Assembly (NCBI RefSeq): GCF_000757485.1
Contig: NZ_JPYO01000013.1
Coordinates: forward strand, 225,812 to 289,811
From: Achromobacter sp. RTa
GTDB lineage: Bacteria; Pseudomonadota; Gammaproteobacteria; Burkholderiales; Burkholderiaceae_B
DNA length: 64,000 nucleotides
Reading direction: 5' to 3'
The notes under the pieces were generated by a model that was given only the letters and a program-made list of their open reading frames with translations, searched no databases and was not told the DNA's origin. Shown here in pieces: positions 51,001 to 63,095 of the stretch (position 1 is its first letter; the number at the start of each line of letters is the position of its first letter). A program made the translations under genes and the position numbers.

Positions 51001-52686
51001 TCAGCGGTTTGCCGCGGCTTCCGTCTTGCGCTGCATGGCGCGGGTAATGGACCACTGCTGCGCGATCGACAGGGTGTTGTTCACGCACCAGTACAGCACC
51101 AGGCCGGCCGGGAAGAAGAACATCATCCCGCCGAACACCAGCGGCATGATCATCATGACCTTGGCCTGGACGGGGTCCGGAGGCGTCGGGTTCAGTTTGA
51201 TCTGCAGGAACATGGTGGCCATCATGATGGCGGGCAGAATGAAGAACGGGTCGCGGATCGACAGGTCGTGCACCCACAGGATCCACGGCGCGCCGCGCAT
51301 TTCCACGCTGGCCAGCAGCACCCAGTACAGCGAGATGAACACCGGAATCTGCACCACCATCGGCAGGCAGCCACCCAGCGGGTTGATCTTCTCGGTGCGG
51401 TACATCTCCATCATGGCCGCATTGAGCTTCTGCTTGTCGTCGCCGTACTTTTCCTTGAGGGCCTGCAGGCGCGGCGCTACTTGCTTCATGCGGGCCATGG
51501 AGCGGTAGCTGGCGGCGGCCAGGGGATAGAACAGGGCCTTGATCAGCACGGTCAGCGCCACGATGGTCCAGCCCCAGTTGCCCAGGATGGAATGCAGCCA
51601 GGTCATCAGCTTGAACAGCGGCTTGGCGATGATGGTCAGCCAGCCGTAGTCGACGACGAGTTCCAGGCCGGGGGCAAGCGCCGCCATGGCCTTCTGGTCT
51701 TGCGGACCGACCCACAGGTGCGAATCCACGCGGGCGGCGGCGCCCGGGGCAACCTCGCCGACGGCTTCGATGCTGCGGGCGGCGTACAGGTTCTTCTGCA
51801 CTTCCAGCAGTTCATTGTTGCGCGGCTTGCCCTGCGGGGGCACCCAGGCGGTGGCGAAGTAGTGCTGGACCACGGCGATCCAGCCGTTGTCCGCCTGCTT
51901 GACGTAGTTGGCCTTCTTCTTTTCGATATCGCTGAAGGTGATCTTCTGGAACTTGTCCTGTTCCGAGTAGACCGCGAAACCGGTGAAGGTGTGATAGAAG
52001 CTGGACGTATCGGCCGGGTCGTTGCCGTCGCGCTCGAGCTGCAGGTACAGCGCCGGAGTCACGGGGGCGCCGCCCACGTTGGCCAGGTCGTGGCGCACGT
52101 CGATGTCGTAGCGGCCGCGATGCAGGGTGAACGTCTTGGTGACCTTCATGCCGCCCGATTCGCTTTCAAACGCGACGGCCAGGCTGTCGCCCGTCATCTG
52201 GCGTTCGGACGAAACAAAGCGGAACGGCGTCTGGTGCGTGGGGAAGCTTTGGCCGTTGGGCGCGCCGACCACGCCGGTCTGCACCACGTAGTTCAGGCCG
52301 GCGGAGCGGTCCAGCAGCACGGTGGGCTTGTCCGGCTGGCCGGTGGCCGGGTATTTCAGGAGCTCGGCGCGCACCAGCTGGGCGCCCATCGTGTCGAAAG
52401 TCAGGCGCAGCACGTCGGTCGTGATGACGATTTCTTCCGAGCGCGCGGTAGCGGGCGCCGTGGCCCCGGGCACCGCGGACGACGCAGCGGCTGCCGCGGG
52501 AGCGGGAGAACTGGGCACCGAGGGCGTCGCGTTGTTGTTCGCGGCAGCCTGCGGTTCACTCGTGCTGGCCGTGGGCGTGGGGCCCCCGAACAGCGACGGC
52601 TTGCCGTTATGGATTTGCCAGTTGTTCCATAGGAGCAACAGCGAGAAGGAAAAAATCATCCAGAGGACGGTTCGTCGGATATCCAT
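51001..52686 (-). CDS. yidC: membrane protein insertase YidC
   Basis: A 561-aa insertase that places proteins into the inner membrane with or without Sec. The N-terminus MDIRRTVLWMIFSFSLLLLWNNW is the first helix. A large periplasmic beta domain follows (about 85-340), then the Oxa1-like core with five helices (about 360-550), containing MARMKQVAPRLQALKEKYGDDKQKLNAAMMEMY and the hydrophilic-groove region. A linker at about 35-80 is Ala/Pro/Ser-rich. It ends the rpmH-rnpA-yidD-yidC operon. Confidence 0.96.
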   Translation of the reverse strand: MDIRRTVLWMIFSFSLLLLWNNWQIHNGKPSLFGGPTPTASTSEPQAAANNNATPSVPSSPAPAAAAASSAVPGATAPATARSEEIVITTDVLRLTFDTMGAQLVRAELLKYPATGQPDKPTVLLDRSAGLNYVVQTGVVGAPNGQSFPTHQTPFRFVSSERQMTGDSLAVAFESESGGMKVTKTFTLHRGRYDIDVRHDLANVGGAPVTPALYLQLERDGNDPADTSSFYHTFTGFAVYSEQDKFQKITFSDIEKKKANYVKQADNGWIAVVQHYFATAWVPPQGKPRNNELLEVQKNLYAARSIEAVGEVAPGAAARVDSHLWVGPQDQKAMAALAPGLELVVDYGWLTIIAKPLFKLMTWLHSILGNWGWTIVALTVLIKALFYPLAAASYRSMARMKQVAPRLQALKEKYGDDKQKLNAAMMEMYRTEKINPLGGCLPMVVQIPVFISLYWVLLASVEMRGAPWILWVHDLSIRDPFFILPAIMMATMFLQIKLNPTPPDPVQAKVMMIMPLVFGGMMFFFPAGLVLYWCVNNTLSIAQQWSITRAMQRKTEAAANR

Positions 52687-52734
52687 GGTGCCTACTGAAG
52701 TGAATACGGGCCAGCAAAGCCCGCCAGTTTAGCG

Positions 52735-53028
52735 TCAATCATGCTCGATGCGGTGGCTGTGGGAACAGCGGCGGGTGCCATTGGTTCCCTTGGCCGGCGG
52801 AACCGGATCCAACCCGCCAGGCGACCACGGGTGACAGCGGCCGATGCGCCGGACGGCGAGCCAGAGGCCGCGCCAGGCGCCATGGCGTTCGATCGCTTCG
52901 ATCGCGTACGCCGAGCAGGTGGGGGTAAAGCGGCATTGCCGGCCGATCCAGGGACTCAGGAAGAACCTGTAGAACCGGATCGGGGCAATGAGTAAAGCAG
53001 CTCCGAGCTTGCGGGTCCGCCCGTTCAT
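52735..53028 (-). CDS. yidD: membrane protein insertion efficiency factor YidD
   Basis: A 97-aa YidD. The core [33 protein letters not shown] with two Cys and [24 protein letters not shown] is the full family pattern. The last 15 residues (after PPAKG) are poorly conserved. It is a small amphipathic protein at the inner face of the membrane that aids YidC. Its start overlaps the rnpA stop by 4 bp. Confidence 0.94.
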   Translation of the reverse strand: MNGRTRKLGAALLIAPIRFYRFFLSPWIGRQCRFTPTCSAYAIEAIERHGAWRGLWLAVRRIGRCHPWSPGGLDPVPPAKGTNGTRRCSHSHRIEHD

Positions 53029-53396
53029 CGCGCGATACGCCCAAAGTGAGCGTCCACTTCGGCTCTGACGCCGCGTTTGAGCGCGGTGAGCGTGGCGGGC
53101 GCGACCTTGCTATGCAGGCGCACGACATAATCCTTCGCCGGAAGGTCCAGCCGCCGATGGCGGAACGCCTCGCGGATGACCCGCTTGATGGCATTGCGCG
53201 TGCTGGCATGGGCGGCGAACCGTTTGGCGATCACCAGGCCCAGGCGTGCACAGGCATCCTGTCCAGGGGACAGATCATTGGAAGCGGCGCTCACAATGAA
53301 GAACGCCCCTCGGGCAAGACGCCGGCCTTTGAGGGCGGCGGCGAACTCGGAGGGGCGATGCAGCCGCGCCTCCGGGGGAAGCGTGGCGCGCGGCAT
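53025..53396 (-). CDS. rnpA: ribonuclease P protein component
   Basis: A 123-aa RnpA, the protein subunit that helps RNase P RNA trim tRNA 5' ends. The conserved RNR motif region is [21 protein letters not shown], preceded by [12 protein letters not shown] set the start at [18 protein letters not shown], which matches the family N-terminus. The frame upstream of it overlaps rpmH. The gene lies 50 bp after rpmH. Confidence 0.93.
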   Translation of the reverse strand: MPRATLPPEARLHRPSEFAAALKGRRLARGAFFIVSAASNDLSPGQDACARLGLVIAKRFAAHASTRNAIKRVIREAFRHRRLDLPAKDYVVRLHSKVAPATLTALKRGVRAEVDAHFGRIAR

Positions 53397-53446
53397 GGAC
53401 TGCGGATCGGGCGTCAGGTTTTCCGGAAAATCCGGAATACCCGGAC

Positions 53447-53581
53447 TTAGACGGCCAGACGCTTGCGGCCCTTGGCGCGGCGGGCGCTCAGGATGGCGCG
53501 GCCAGCGCGGGTTTTCATGCGCACGCGAAAGCCATGGGTGCGCTTGCGGCGGGTAACGGAAGGTTGGTAGGTACGTTTCAT
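53447..53581 (-). CDS. rpmH: 50S ribosomal protein L34
   Basis: A 44-aa, strongly basic protein [20 protein letters not shown]...AKGRKRLAV, the standard bL34 sequence. Real start at MKRTYQ. First gene of the operon, with its promoter in the gap shared with dnaA. Confidence 0.97.
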   Translation of the reverse strand: MKRTYQPSVTRRKRTHGFRVRMKTRAGRAILSARRAKGRKRLAV

Positions 53582-53987
53582 GGACGATCCACAAAAAGAA
53601 CAAAAGTCAGAAGGGACCTGCCCGGAGGGTTCCTGGTCGCGCATTCAAGAAGCGGGTATCTAGCGGGCATTTTTGCAACATAGGCAAAAAACAACTCGTA
53701 GACGGGGCTCTGACCGGGAAAAACCCAGGCGACCTATAGAAGCTAGAACCGGGCGGTTGCCATATGGCGGGGCCATATCGATATGGGTGAAAACACCCTT
53801 ATCAGGCGAGCGCGGTCAAGCTCTCTGTGAAACCTTCTGACAGACAGAATTCGGAAAAGCCCACCATTTCAGCAAGTTTTCCCTGTCTTGTCAAACAGTT
53901 AAGCCTGCGGCATGCGGACACTTATGCCCTACCCTGTGGATAACCCCAGCCCAGGCAAGGTAGAATCGAGGTTTGAATAAGAGCGAC
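53582..53987. promoter_or_regulatory. rpmH-dnaA divergent promoter region
   Basis: A 406-bp gap with no gene. An exact DnaA box TGTGGATAA (53935-53943) sits 45 bp before the dnaA start, and TAGAAT (53961-53966) is a plausible -10. Repeated CCATAT/ATATGG half-sites lie near 53760-53790. Only one exact DnaA box is present, so this gap does not look like the replication origin. Autoregulation of dnaA is the likely role of the box. Confidence 0.6.
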
Positions 53988-55445
53988 ATGAAAGAATTCT
54001 GGCAGACCTGCGTCAGTCGTCTTGAGCAGGAACTCCCCCCCCAACAAATCAGCGCGTGGATACGACCGCTGGTCCCGCTTGCGTATGACGAGACGCAGGC
54101 GGTGCTGCGCGTTGCCGCGCCCAACCGCTTCAAGCTGGATTGGGTGCGCAAGAACTTTTCCCACCAGATCGAAGCGTTGGCCGCGGAGTGGTTCGAGCGT
54201 CCGGTGCAGGTGCTGTTCGAGTTGCCCTCCCATGGCACCGCGCCGCGCATGCCGGTCGCGCCCGTGCGGGCCGCCCAGCCCGCGCCCACGCATCCGTCCG
54301 CCGCGTCTCCGTCAGGCGGCGCGCCGCCCATGAGCGCGCCGGCCGCCGCGCCTGCACCCGCGCCCGCCACGACGGCCGCGGCGCAGGCGGTGACCGCCGA
54401 TGCGGCCAATATCGTGTACGAGCGCTCGCGCCTGAACACCGACCTGACCTTCGAGAACTTCGTTACCGGCAAGGCGAACCAGCTGGCGCGCGCCGCCGCG
54501 CTGCAGGTGGCCGAGAATCCGGGCACCTCGTACAACCCGCTGTTCCTGTACGGCGGCGTGGGCCTGGGCAAGACCCACCTGATCCACGCCATCGGCAATG
54601 CGATGGTGGCGGCGGGCACCGGGGTGCGCGTGCGCTACGTGCATGCCGACCAGTACGTGTCCGACGTGGTCAAGGCGTACCAGCGCAAGGCGTTCGACGA
54701 TTTCAAGCGCTACTACCATTCGCTGGACCTGCTGCTGATCGACGATATCCAGTTCTTCTCCGGCAAGAACCGCACGCAGGAAGAGTTCTTCTATGCGTTC
54801 GAGGCGATGGTCGCGCAGCGCAAGCAGATCATCATCACCAGCGATACGTATCCGAAGGAACTGTCCGGCATCGACAGCCGCCTGATCTCGCGCTTCGATT
54901 CCGGCCTGACGGTCGCCATCGAGCCGCCGGAACTGGAGATGCGCGTCGCGATCCTGCTGCGCAAGGCGGAATCCGAAGGCGTGCCCATGCCCGAGGAAGT
55001 GGCGTTCTTCATCGCCAAGCATCTGCGCAGCAACGTGCGCGAACTGGAAGGCGCGCTGCGCAAGGTGCTGGCCTACGCGCGCTTCCACGGCCGCGACGTC
55101 CTGACGGTGGATGTCTGCAAGGAAGCCCTGAAGGACCTCCTGTCCGTGTCCAACGGGCAGATCACCGTGGAAAACATCCAGAAGACGGTGGCGGATTTCT
55201 ACAAGATCAAAGTGGCCGACATGTACTCGAAACGCCGGCCCGCCAATATCGCCTTGCCGCGCCAGGTCGCGATGTACCTGGCGAAGGAGCTGACCCAGAA
55301 AAGCCTGCCGGAAATCGGCGATCTGTTCGGTGGCCGTGATCACACCACCGTACTGCATGCCGTACGCAAGATTTCCGACGCCCGCGCCAAGCAAGCGGAG
55401 CTCAACCATACCCTGCACGTGTTGGAACAAACTCTAAAAGGATGA
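53988..55445 (+). CDS. dnaA: chromosomal replication initiator DnaA
   Basis: A 485-aa initiator. Domain I (1-80) begins [18 protein letters not shown]. Domain II (about 82-140) is a long Ala/Pro-rich linker. Domain III has Walker [14 protein letters not shown] (about 189-201), Walker [14 protein letters not shown] and the sensor regions. Domain IV ends with the DNA-binding signature [15 protein letters not shown]. The ATG at 53988 matches the family start. A TTG five codons upstream is possible. It overlaps the dnaN reading frame region by a few bases. Confidence 0.97.
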   Translation: MKEFWQTCVSRLEQELPPQQISAWIRPLVPLAYDETQAVLRVAAPNRFKLDWVRKNFSHQIEALAAEWFERPVQVLFELPSHGTAPRMPVAPVRAAQPAPTHPSAASPSGGAPPMSAPAAAPAPAPATTAAAQAVTADAANIVYERSRLNTDLTFENFVTGKANQLARAAALQVAENPGTSYNPLFLYGGVGLGKTHLIHAIGNAMVAAGTGVRVRYVHADQYVSDVVKAYQRKAFDDFKRYYHSLDLLLIDDIQFFSGKNRTQEEFFYAFEAMVAQRKQIIITSDTYPKELSGIDSRLISRFDSGLTVAIEPPELEMRVAILLRKAESEGVPMPEEVAFFIAKHLRSNVRELEGALRKVLAYARFHGRDVLTVDVCKEALKDLLSVSNGQITVENIQKTVADFYKIKVADMYSKRRPANIALPRQVAMYLAKELTQKSLPEIGDLFGGRDHTTVLHAVRKISDARAKQAELNHTLHVLEQTLKG

Positions 55446-55447
55446 AC

Positions 55448-56557
55448 ATGCAACTCGTACAAACCACACGCGATGCATTGCTGAAACCGCTGTCGACTGT
55501 GGCGGGCATCGTCGAAAGACGCCATACCCTGCCCCTCCTCGCGAACATCCTGATGCGCAAGGAAGGCAACAAAGTCGCCTTCATTGCGACCGACCTGGAA
55601 GTACAGATCACCACTCATGCCGACTTCGGCGTGGGCCAGGACAACGAGTCCACCACGGTTGCGGCGCGCAAGCTGCTGGACATCCTGAAGGCGCTGCCCG
55701 ATACGGGCGAGGTCAAGCTGGCGCTGGCCAGCAACAAGCTTTCCGTGCAGTCGGCCAAGAGCCGCTTCGCGCTGCAGACGCTGGCCGCCAGCGAGTTCCC
55801 CACCGTGGCCCAGCCCGAGCAGTGGGACGTCTCGCTGACGCTGCCGCAGCGCACGCTGCGCCACCTGTTCAACATGGTGCATTTCGCCATGGCGCAACAG
55901 GACATCCGCTACTACCTGAACGGCATGCTGCTGGTGTTCGAGCCGGGCCGCGTGCGCGCCGTGGCCACCGACGGCCACCGCCTGGCGCACTGCGCCACCG
56001 AGGCCGACGGCATCAAGGAACGCCACGAAGTCATCGTCCCGCGCAAGACCGTGCTGGAAATGCAGCGCCTGCTGGAAGACTCCGACGAGCCCGTCTCCAT
56101 CGACGTGGCGCCGGGCCAGATCCGCTTCCGCTTCGGTGACGTGGAGCTGGTTTCCAAGCTGGTCGAAGGCAAGTTCCCCGACTTCACCCGCGTGATCCCG
56201 ACGAACTACACGCGCCATTTCCTGGTCGGCCGCGAAGCGCTCCAGGGCAGCCTGCAGCGCGCCGCCATCCTGACCACCGACAAGTTCAAGGGCGTGCGCC
56301 TGCAACTGGCGCAGAACCAGATGAAGATCTCGTCCTCCAACGCCGAGCAGGAAGAGGCGCAGGAAGAGATCGACATCGATTACGGCCATGAAGCGCTGGA
56401 CGTCGGCTTCAACGTCGGCTACCTGCTCGATGTGCTGTCGAACGTCAAGGTCGACAGCATCCAGTGGTCGGTCATGCCCGACGCCAACGCGTCGGCGCTG
56501 ATCACCTTGCCCGAAGACGACCAGTTCAAGTACGTCGTCATGCCCATGCGGATTTGA
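55448..56557 (+). CDS. dnaN: DNA polymerase III beta subunit (sliding clamp)
   Basis: A 369-aa clamp with three repeated domains; MQLVQTTRDALLKPLSTVAGIVERRHTLPLL is the standard N-terminus and YVVMPMRI the standard C-terminus. I chose the ATG at 55448 because AGGA is 6 nt upstream. The ATG at 55442 overlaps the dnaA stop with no room for a ribosome site. The clamp tethers polymerase III to DNA. It is coupled to dnaA. Confidence 0.97.
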   Translation: MQLVQTTRDALLKPLSTVAGIVERRHTLPLLANILMRKEGNKVAFIATDLEVQITTHADFGVGQDNESTTVAARKLLDILKALPDTGEVKLALASNKLSVQSAKSRFALQTLAASEFPTVAQPEQWDVSLTLPQRTLRHLFNMVHFAMAQQDIRYYLNGMLLVFEPGRVRAVATDGHRLAHCATEADGIKERHEVIVPRKTVLEMQRLLEDSDEPVSIDVAPGQIRFRFGDVELVSKLVEGKFPDFTRVIPTNYTRHFLVGREALQGSLQRAAILTTDKFKGVRLQLAQNQMKISSSNAEQEEAQEEIDIDYGHEALDVGFNVGYLLDVLSNVKVDSIQWSVMPDANASALITLPEDDQFKYVVMPMRI

Positions 56558-56636
56558 TCCGCTCGCCTATCGTGGGTTTGTGCCGCTTGCGGGCCTGAGG
56601 GCCCGTGGGCGGTCCGGCCGCCAGGCCGTTCTTTAA

Positions 56637-59102
<2,466 letters not shown>

Positions 59103-59132
59103 GCATCGTTTCAACCGCTTGCGGCACACCGG

Positions 59133-59162
59133 CCGGCCCCTTATCGGGGCCGGTTTTTTTTT
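59133..59162 (+). terminator. Rho-independent terminator of gyrB
   Basis: CCGGCCCC (59133-59140) pairs with GGGGCCGG (59146-59153) around TTATC, followed by nine T. It lies 30 bp past the gyrB stop. Confidence 0.92.
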
Positions 59163-59368
59163 GCCTTCATCATGGCCCGGCACCATGCCTTGGCGCCGTT
59201 CCCGCAGGGCGCGCGATGGCAATCCGCTAGGGAAAACACCCATATCCCGTGCTTTCCCATTGCCGCAGAATCGCAAAAATTGTTCAACAATCCTGGCTCG
59301 GAAAATGCCTCTTGGCAGGCGCAGGCCCAGTCTTGCCGCGGGTTCCAGGGCGTTCAATAGGGGAAATC

Positions 59369-60220
59369 ATGTCCACTACGATTCTGGCGGCATCACGGCG
59401 CGGCGCCGCGCGCGCACTGGCCGCTTTCATGTTGTGCGCAGCATCTCCGCTGGCTCTGGCCTCCGCTACGATCAAGGCCGACAGCCTGACGGTAGGCTCG
59501 GACCTCACCTATCCGCCCTACGCCTACATGGAGGGCGGCAAGCCCGCGGGCTTCGATGCGGATTTTTCGCGGCTGCTGGCGTCCAAGCTGTCCTTGAAGC
59601 CGGTGTTCATCGACACGCGCTTTCCGGACCTGATCCTGGGCATGCGGGCGCACCGCTTCGATACCGTGGCCTCCGCCCTGTATGTGACCCCCGAGCGCAC
59701 CAAGCTGATCGATTTCATTCCGTACCTGAAAACCGGGGCATCGCTGGTGGTGCTGGCCGCCAGCCAGTACGCGCCTGCCGGTCCGGAGGCGTTGTGCGGC
59801 AAGCGGGTGGCCTCGATCAAGGGCGCCTCCTGGACGCCCAAGCTGCAGAAGGTCTCGCGCGAGACCTGCCAGCCCAAGGGGCAGGGCGAAATCAAGGTGC
59901 TGGAGTTCCCGACCTCTCCCGAAGCGATGATGGCCCTGCGGTCGCAGGCCGCGGACGCCATGATCGAGGATGCGGCGGTGGTGCACGGCATGCTGGAGCA
60001 ATCCAAGGACGGTCTCAAGGTGACTTCCACCTCGCTGCTCTATCCGATCGTGATCGGCCTGGGCATCAACAAGGAATCGAAGGAGCTTCAGAGCGCATTG
60101 GCTGGCGCGCTGCAGAGGGCCCGCGAGAGCGGCGAGTATCAGGCGCTGCTGGCCCGCTACGGGCTGGAAGAGCCGTCTGCGGCCGAGATCCAGGCTGCCC
60201 TGACGGGCCCGGCCCGATAA
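59369..60220 (+). CDS. amino-acid-type ABC transporter substrate-binding protein
   Basis: A 283-aa SBP_bac_3 protein with a signal peptide (cleavage near ALA-SA). LTVGSDLTYPPYAYMEGGKPAGFDADFSRLLA and the FPDLILGMRAHRFDTVASALYVTPERTKLIDF segment are those of polar amino acid binders. The ATG at 59369 follows GGGGAAATC. It starts an operon with a fused permease-ATPase, an amidase and an EctC-like gene, so its ligand may be a cyclic or amide-bearing amino acid such as ectoine (inference). Confidence 0.88.
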   Translation: MSTTILAASRRGAARALAAFMLCAASPLALASATIKADSLTVGSDLTYPPYAYMEGGKPAGFDADFSRLLASKLSLKPVFIDTRFPDLILGMRAHRFDTVASALYVTPERTKLIDFIPYLKTGASLVVLAASQYAPAGPEALCGKRVASIKGASWTPKLQKVSRETCQPKGQGEIKVLEFPTSPEAMMALRSQAADAMIEDAAVVHGMLEQSKDGLKVTSTSLLYPIVIGLGINKESKELQSALAGALQRARESGEYQALLARYGLEEPSAAEIQAALTGPAR

Positions 60221-60241
60221 CGCCGCGACGGAAGCCGGAAC

Positions 60242-61750
60242 ATGCATTTCGATTGGGACTACGCCGTCAGCCTGCTCTGGGATACCGATTTCTGGAAGGC
60301 GTGCTGGGTGGTGGTGAAGCTGAGCACGGCGACCTGGGTGATAGGCGTGGGGGCGGGCTTTCTGCTGGCGCTGGGCAAGCAGGCGAAGAACCCCGTCGTC
60401 AGCCGCCTGGCGGGCCTGTACATCTGGTTCTTCCGCAGCCTGCCGCTGCTGGTGCTGCTGGTGTTCATCTATAACCTGCCCCAGGTTTTTCCGGCCGCTG
60501 GCGCGTTACTGTCGGACCCGTTCTACGCCGGCCTGACCGCCCTGGTGGTGAGCGAGACGGCCTTCATCGCCGAAATCCACCGGGGCGGGATCCTGGGCGT
60601 GCCGCGGGGGCAGATCGAAGCGGGACGGGCGCTTGGCATCCGTTATGCCGGCATTCAGCGCATGATCGTCATTCCGCAGGCATTGCGCATTGCGCTGCCG
60701 GCCCTGAGCAATGAATTCATCACGATCGCCAAGCTGACTTCGCTGGTGTCGGTGATCTCGCTGGCCGAGATCCTGCTGGTCGGACAGCGGCTGTACACGC
60801 AGAACTTCCTGGTGTTCGAAACGATGCTGGCCGTGGCGCTGTACTACGTGCTGATCGTTACGCTGTTCGACAAGCTGCTGGGCTGGCTGGAGTCGCACAT
60901 GAATATCCTGCGGCGCGCCCCCAAGCCGCTGGCGCTGGACGAGCAAGCCCGCCGCGCGGTGCAGGAAGGCGCGTCGGGGCCCGCGATGAAGGCCGCCGGC
61001 GACGAGCCCGCGCTGGAAGTCCGGCAGGCGCGCAAGCGCTTCGGCGAGCACGAGGTGCTCAAGGGCATCGACCTGACGGTCAAGGCGGGCGAGGTCATCA
61101 GCATCATCGGCCCGTCGGGTTCGGGCAAGACCTCCCTGATCCGCACCTTGAACGGGCTGGAGACGCTGGACGGCGGCGAGGTGCTGCTGCACGGCAAACC
61201 TTTTCTCGGGTCTCCCGGCGCGGGCGCGCAGGCGGGGCCCGGCGATCGGATCCTGGACATCGGCATGGTGTTCCAGAGCTTCAACCTGTTCCCGCACAAG
61301 ACGGTGCTGCAGAACGTGATGCTGGCGCCGGCATATCACGGGCGCGGCAGCGCCGACGCCCTGCGATGCGAGGCGCTGGTGCTGCTCAACAAGGTAGGCA
61401 TGCTGGACCACGCGCACAAGTATCCGCACCAGCTCTCGGGAGGCCAGCAGCAGCGGGTTGCGATCGCCCGCGCCCTGGCCATGCGGCCCTCCATCATGCT
61501 CTTCGACGAACCCACATCGGCGTTGGATCCGGAGCTGGTGGCGGAAGTGCTGAAGGTGGTGGAAACGTTGGCGCGCGAGGGCATGACGATGTTGATCGTG
61601 ACGCATGAAATGGGATTCGCGTTCAAGGTGTCGGACCGGGTGGTGTTCATGGAGACCGGCCGCGTGCTGCTCGACGCGCCGCCGGCTGAGGTGCTGGGCA
61701 GCGCGGATCCGCGCGTGAAGGACTTCCTGAGCCATGTCCATGTCTCCTGA
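60242..61750 (+). CDS. amino-acid ABC transporter, fused permease and ATPase
   Basis: A 502-aa fusion. Residues 1-225 are a HisM/GlnP-type permease (five helices, EAA loop GQIEAGRALGIRYAGIQRMIVIPQALRIALP). A linker at 226-258 is followed by a GlnQ-type ATPase (about 259-500) with Walker A GPSGSGKTS, Q-loop FQSFNLFPHKT, signature LSGGQQQRVAIARAL and Walker B MLFDEPTSALDPE. Two copies would form a complete importer. No frameshift or gene boundary is visible. It starts 21 bp after the binding protein. Confidence 0.9.
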   Translation: MHFDWDYAVSLLWDTDFWKACWVVVKLSTATWVIGVGAGFLLALGKQAKNPVVSRLAGLYIWFFRSLPLLVLLVFIYNLPQVFPAAGALLSDPFYAGLTALVVSETAFIAEIHRGGILGVPRGQIEAGRALGIRYAGIQRMIVIPQALRIALPALSNEFITIAKLTSLVSVISLAEILLVGQRLYTQNFLVFETMLAVALYYVLIVTLFDKLLGWLESHMNILRRAPKPLALDEQARRAVQEGASGPAMKAAGDEPALEVRQARKRFGEHEVLKGIDLTVKAGEVISIIGPSGSGKTSLIRTLNGLETLDGGEVLLHGKPFLGSPGAGAQAGPGDRILDIGMVFQSFNLFPHKTVLQNVMLAPAYHGRGSADALRCEALVLLNKVGMLDHAHKYPHQLSGGQQQRVAIARALAMRPSIMLFDEPTSALDPELVAEVLKVVETLAREGMTMLIVTHEMGFAFKVSDRVVFMETGRVLLDAPPAEVLGSADPRVKDFLSHVHVS

Positions 61751-63065
61751 TCGGCGCGGTCCGTCATCGCGGGCGGTGTCGGAGTGCCTGGCGCGCACGC
61801 TTGAGAATCCATCCGCGGCAAAGCAAGCCCTGCTGGCGCGCCGCGACGAGGACGCCCTGGCCGAAGCGCGGGCGCGCGATGCCTTGCGAACGCTGGCGCC
61901 GGCGGACGAGCCGCTGGCCGGAACGACGCTGGGCGTGAAGGCTTGCTTCGACGTGCGGGGATGGACGACGCACGCGGGTTCGCGGGTGCTGTCCGACGCG
62001 CCGGCCGCGGCGGCAGACGCCCCGCTGGTCCGCAGGCTGCGGCATGCGGGGGCCGTGTTGCTGGCGCAGAACAACATGACCGAGTTCGCCTACGGAGCCC
62101 TGGGCCTGAATGCGACCTTCGGCACGCCGCTCACGCCATGCATGGCCGATGCTCCTCGCGTGGCGGGCGGGTCCAGCAGCGGCGGCGCGGTGGCCGTGGC
62201 GCTCGGCATGGTGAATCTTGCGCTGGTGTCCGATACCAGCGGGTCGGCGCGCATACCTGCGGCATTTTGCGGCGTTGCAGGTTTCAAGCCTTCCCGGGGC
62301 CGGTATGACGACGCGGGCATGATGTATTTGTCGCCGACGTTCGACGTGCCGGGCATCATCGCTACGGATGCGGCGCAATGCCTGCGTGTGGATAAGGCGT
62401 TGGCGCCTTGCGCAGGCGCCGGATCGCCGTCGCCGCTGGCGGGCCGCAGTTTCGTGGTGCCCGACCATGTCGAGGACATGCTGGACCCGGAAGTGCGGCG
62501 CGTATTCTCGAACTGGCTGGATCGCCTGATGGACGCGGGCGCGGCGTTGCGGCGCTTGCCCATGCTGTGCGTGGCCCAATCCGGCCTCGTGGCGCGCGAC
62601 GGAGGCATTATCGCGGCCGAAGCCTACATGCTGCACGCCTCGCGCCTGGCGGCGGATGCGGCCCGCTACGATCCCCGCGTGGGGCCGCGCATGCTTCTGG
62701 GGGCGCAGGTTCCAGCGCATGCCTATCTTGCGGCGCAGCGGCGGCTGGTGGAATTGCGCCAGGAATACGACGCGGCGATGGCGGGGGCGGACGCGGTGCT
62801 GACGCCGACGGTGCCCATGCTGCCGCCGACGTTGGCGCAACTGGAAGACAACGACGCCTACCTGCGCGAAAACTCTCGGGCATTCAGCCTGACGGAATTC
62901 GCGAACCGCCTGGACCTGCCCAGCATTTCGCTGCCGGGCGATCTTGCCGATGGAAAAGCCGTAGGCCTGATGGCGACAGGCTTGCGCGGCGGCGACCAAG
63001 CCCTGCTGGCTGCCGCCGTGCAGATCGAAGCGGCGCTCGGATCGGCGGCGCGTGGCCGGAACTGA
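61734..63065 (+). CDS. amidase-signature-family hydrolase
   Basis: A 443-aa amidase. The Ser-cisSer-Lys triad fits K69 (GTTLGVKACFD), S148 (AGGSSSGGAVAVALG) and S171 (VSDTSGSARIPAAFCGVAGFKPS). The family hydrolyses carboxamides and some cyclic amides. Its start overlaps the end of the permease-ATPase gene by 17 bp, so the two are coupled. Placement between an amino-acid importer and an EctC-like gene suggests it works on the imported compound. It has an exact DnaA box inside, at 62387-62395. Confidence 0.88.
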   Translation: MSMSPDRRGPSSRAVSECLARTLENPSAAKQALLARRDEDALAEARARDALRTLAPADEPLAGTTLGVKACFDVRGWTTHAGSRVLSDAPAAAADAPLVRRLRHAGAVLLAQNNMTEFAYGALGLNATFGTPLTPCMADAPRVAGGSSSGGAVAVALGMVNLALVSDTSGSARIPAAFCGVAGFKPSRGRYDDAGMMYLSPTFDVPGIIATDAAQCLRVDKALAPCAGAGSPSPLAGRSFVVPDHVEDMLDPEVRRVFSNWLDRLMDAGAALRRLPMLCVAQSGLVARDGGIIAAEAYMLHASRLAADAARYDPRVGPRMLLGAQVPAHAYLAAQRRLVELRQEYDAAMAGADAVLTPTVPMLPPTLAQLEDNDAYLRENSRAFSLTEFANRLDLPSISLPGDLADGKAVGLMATGLRGGDQALLAAAVQIEAALGSAARGRN

Positions 63066-63095
63066 TTTTCTCCACTCATTTGCGGATTCGCATCC

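Noticed and set aside
53988-54100. The rpmH-dnaA gap as the replication origin
   Set aside because: Only one exact DnaA box is present and no parS site. The mnmG-csp interval has about ten boxes and ten parS sites.
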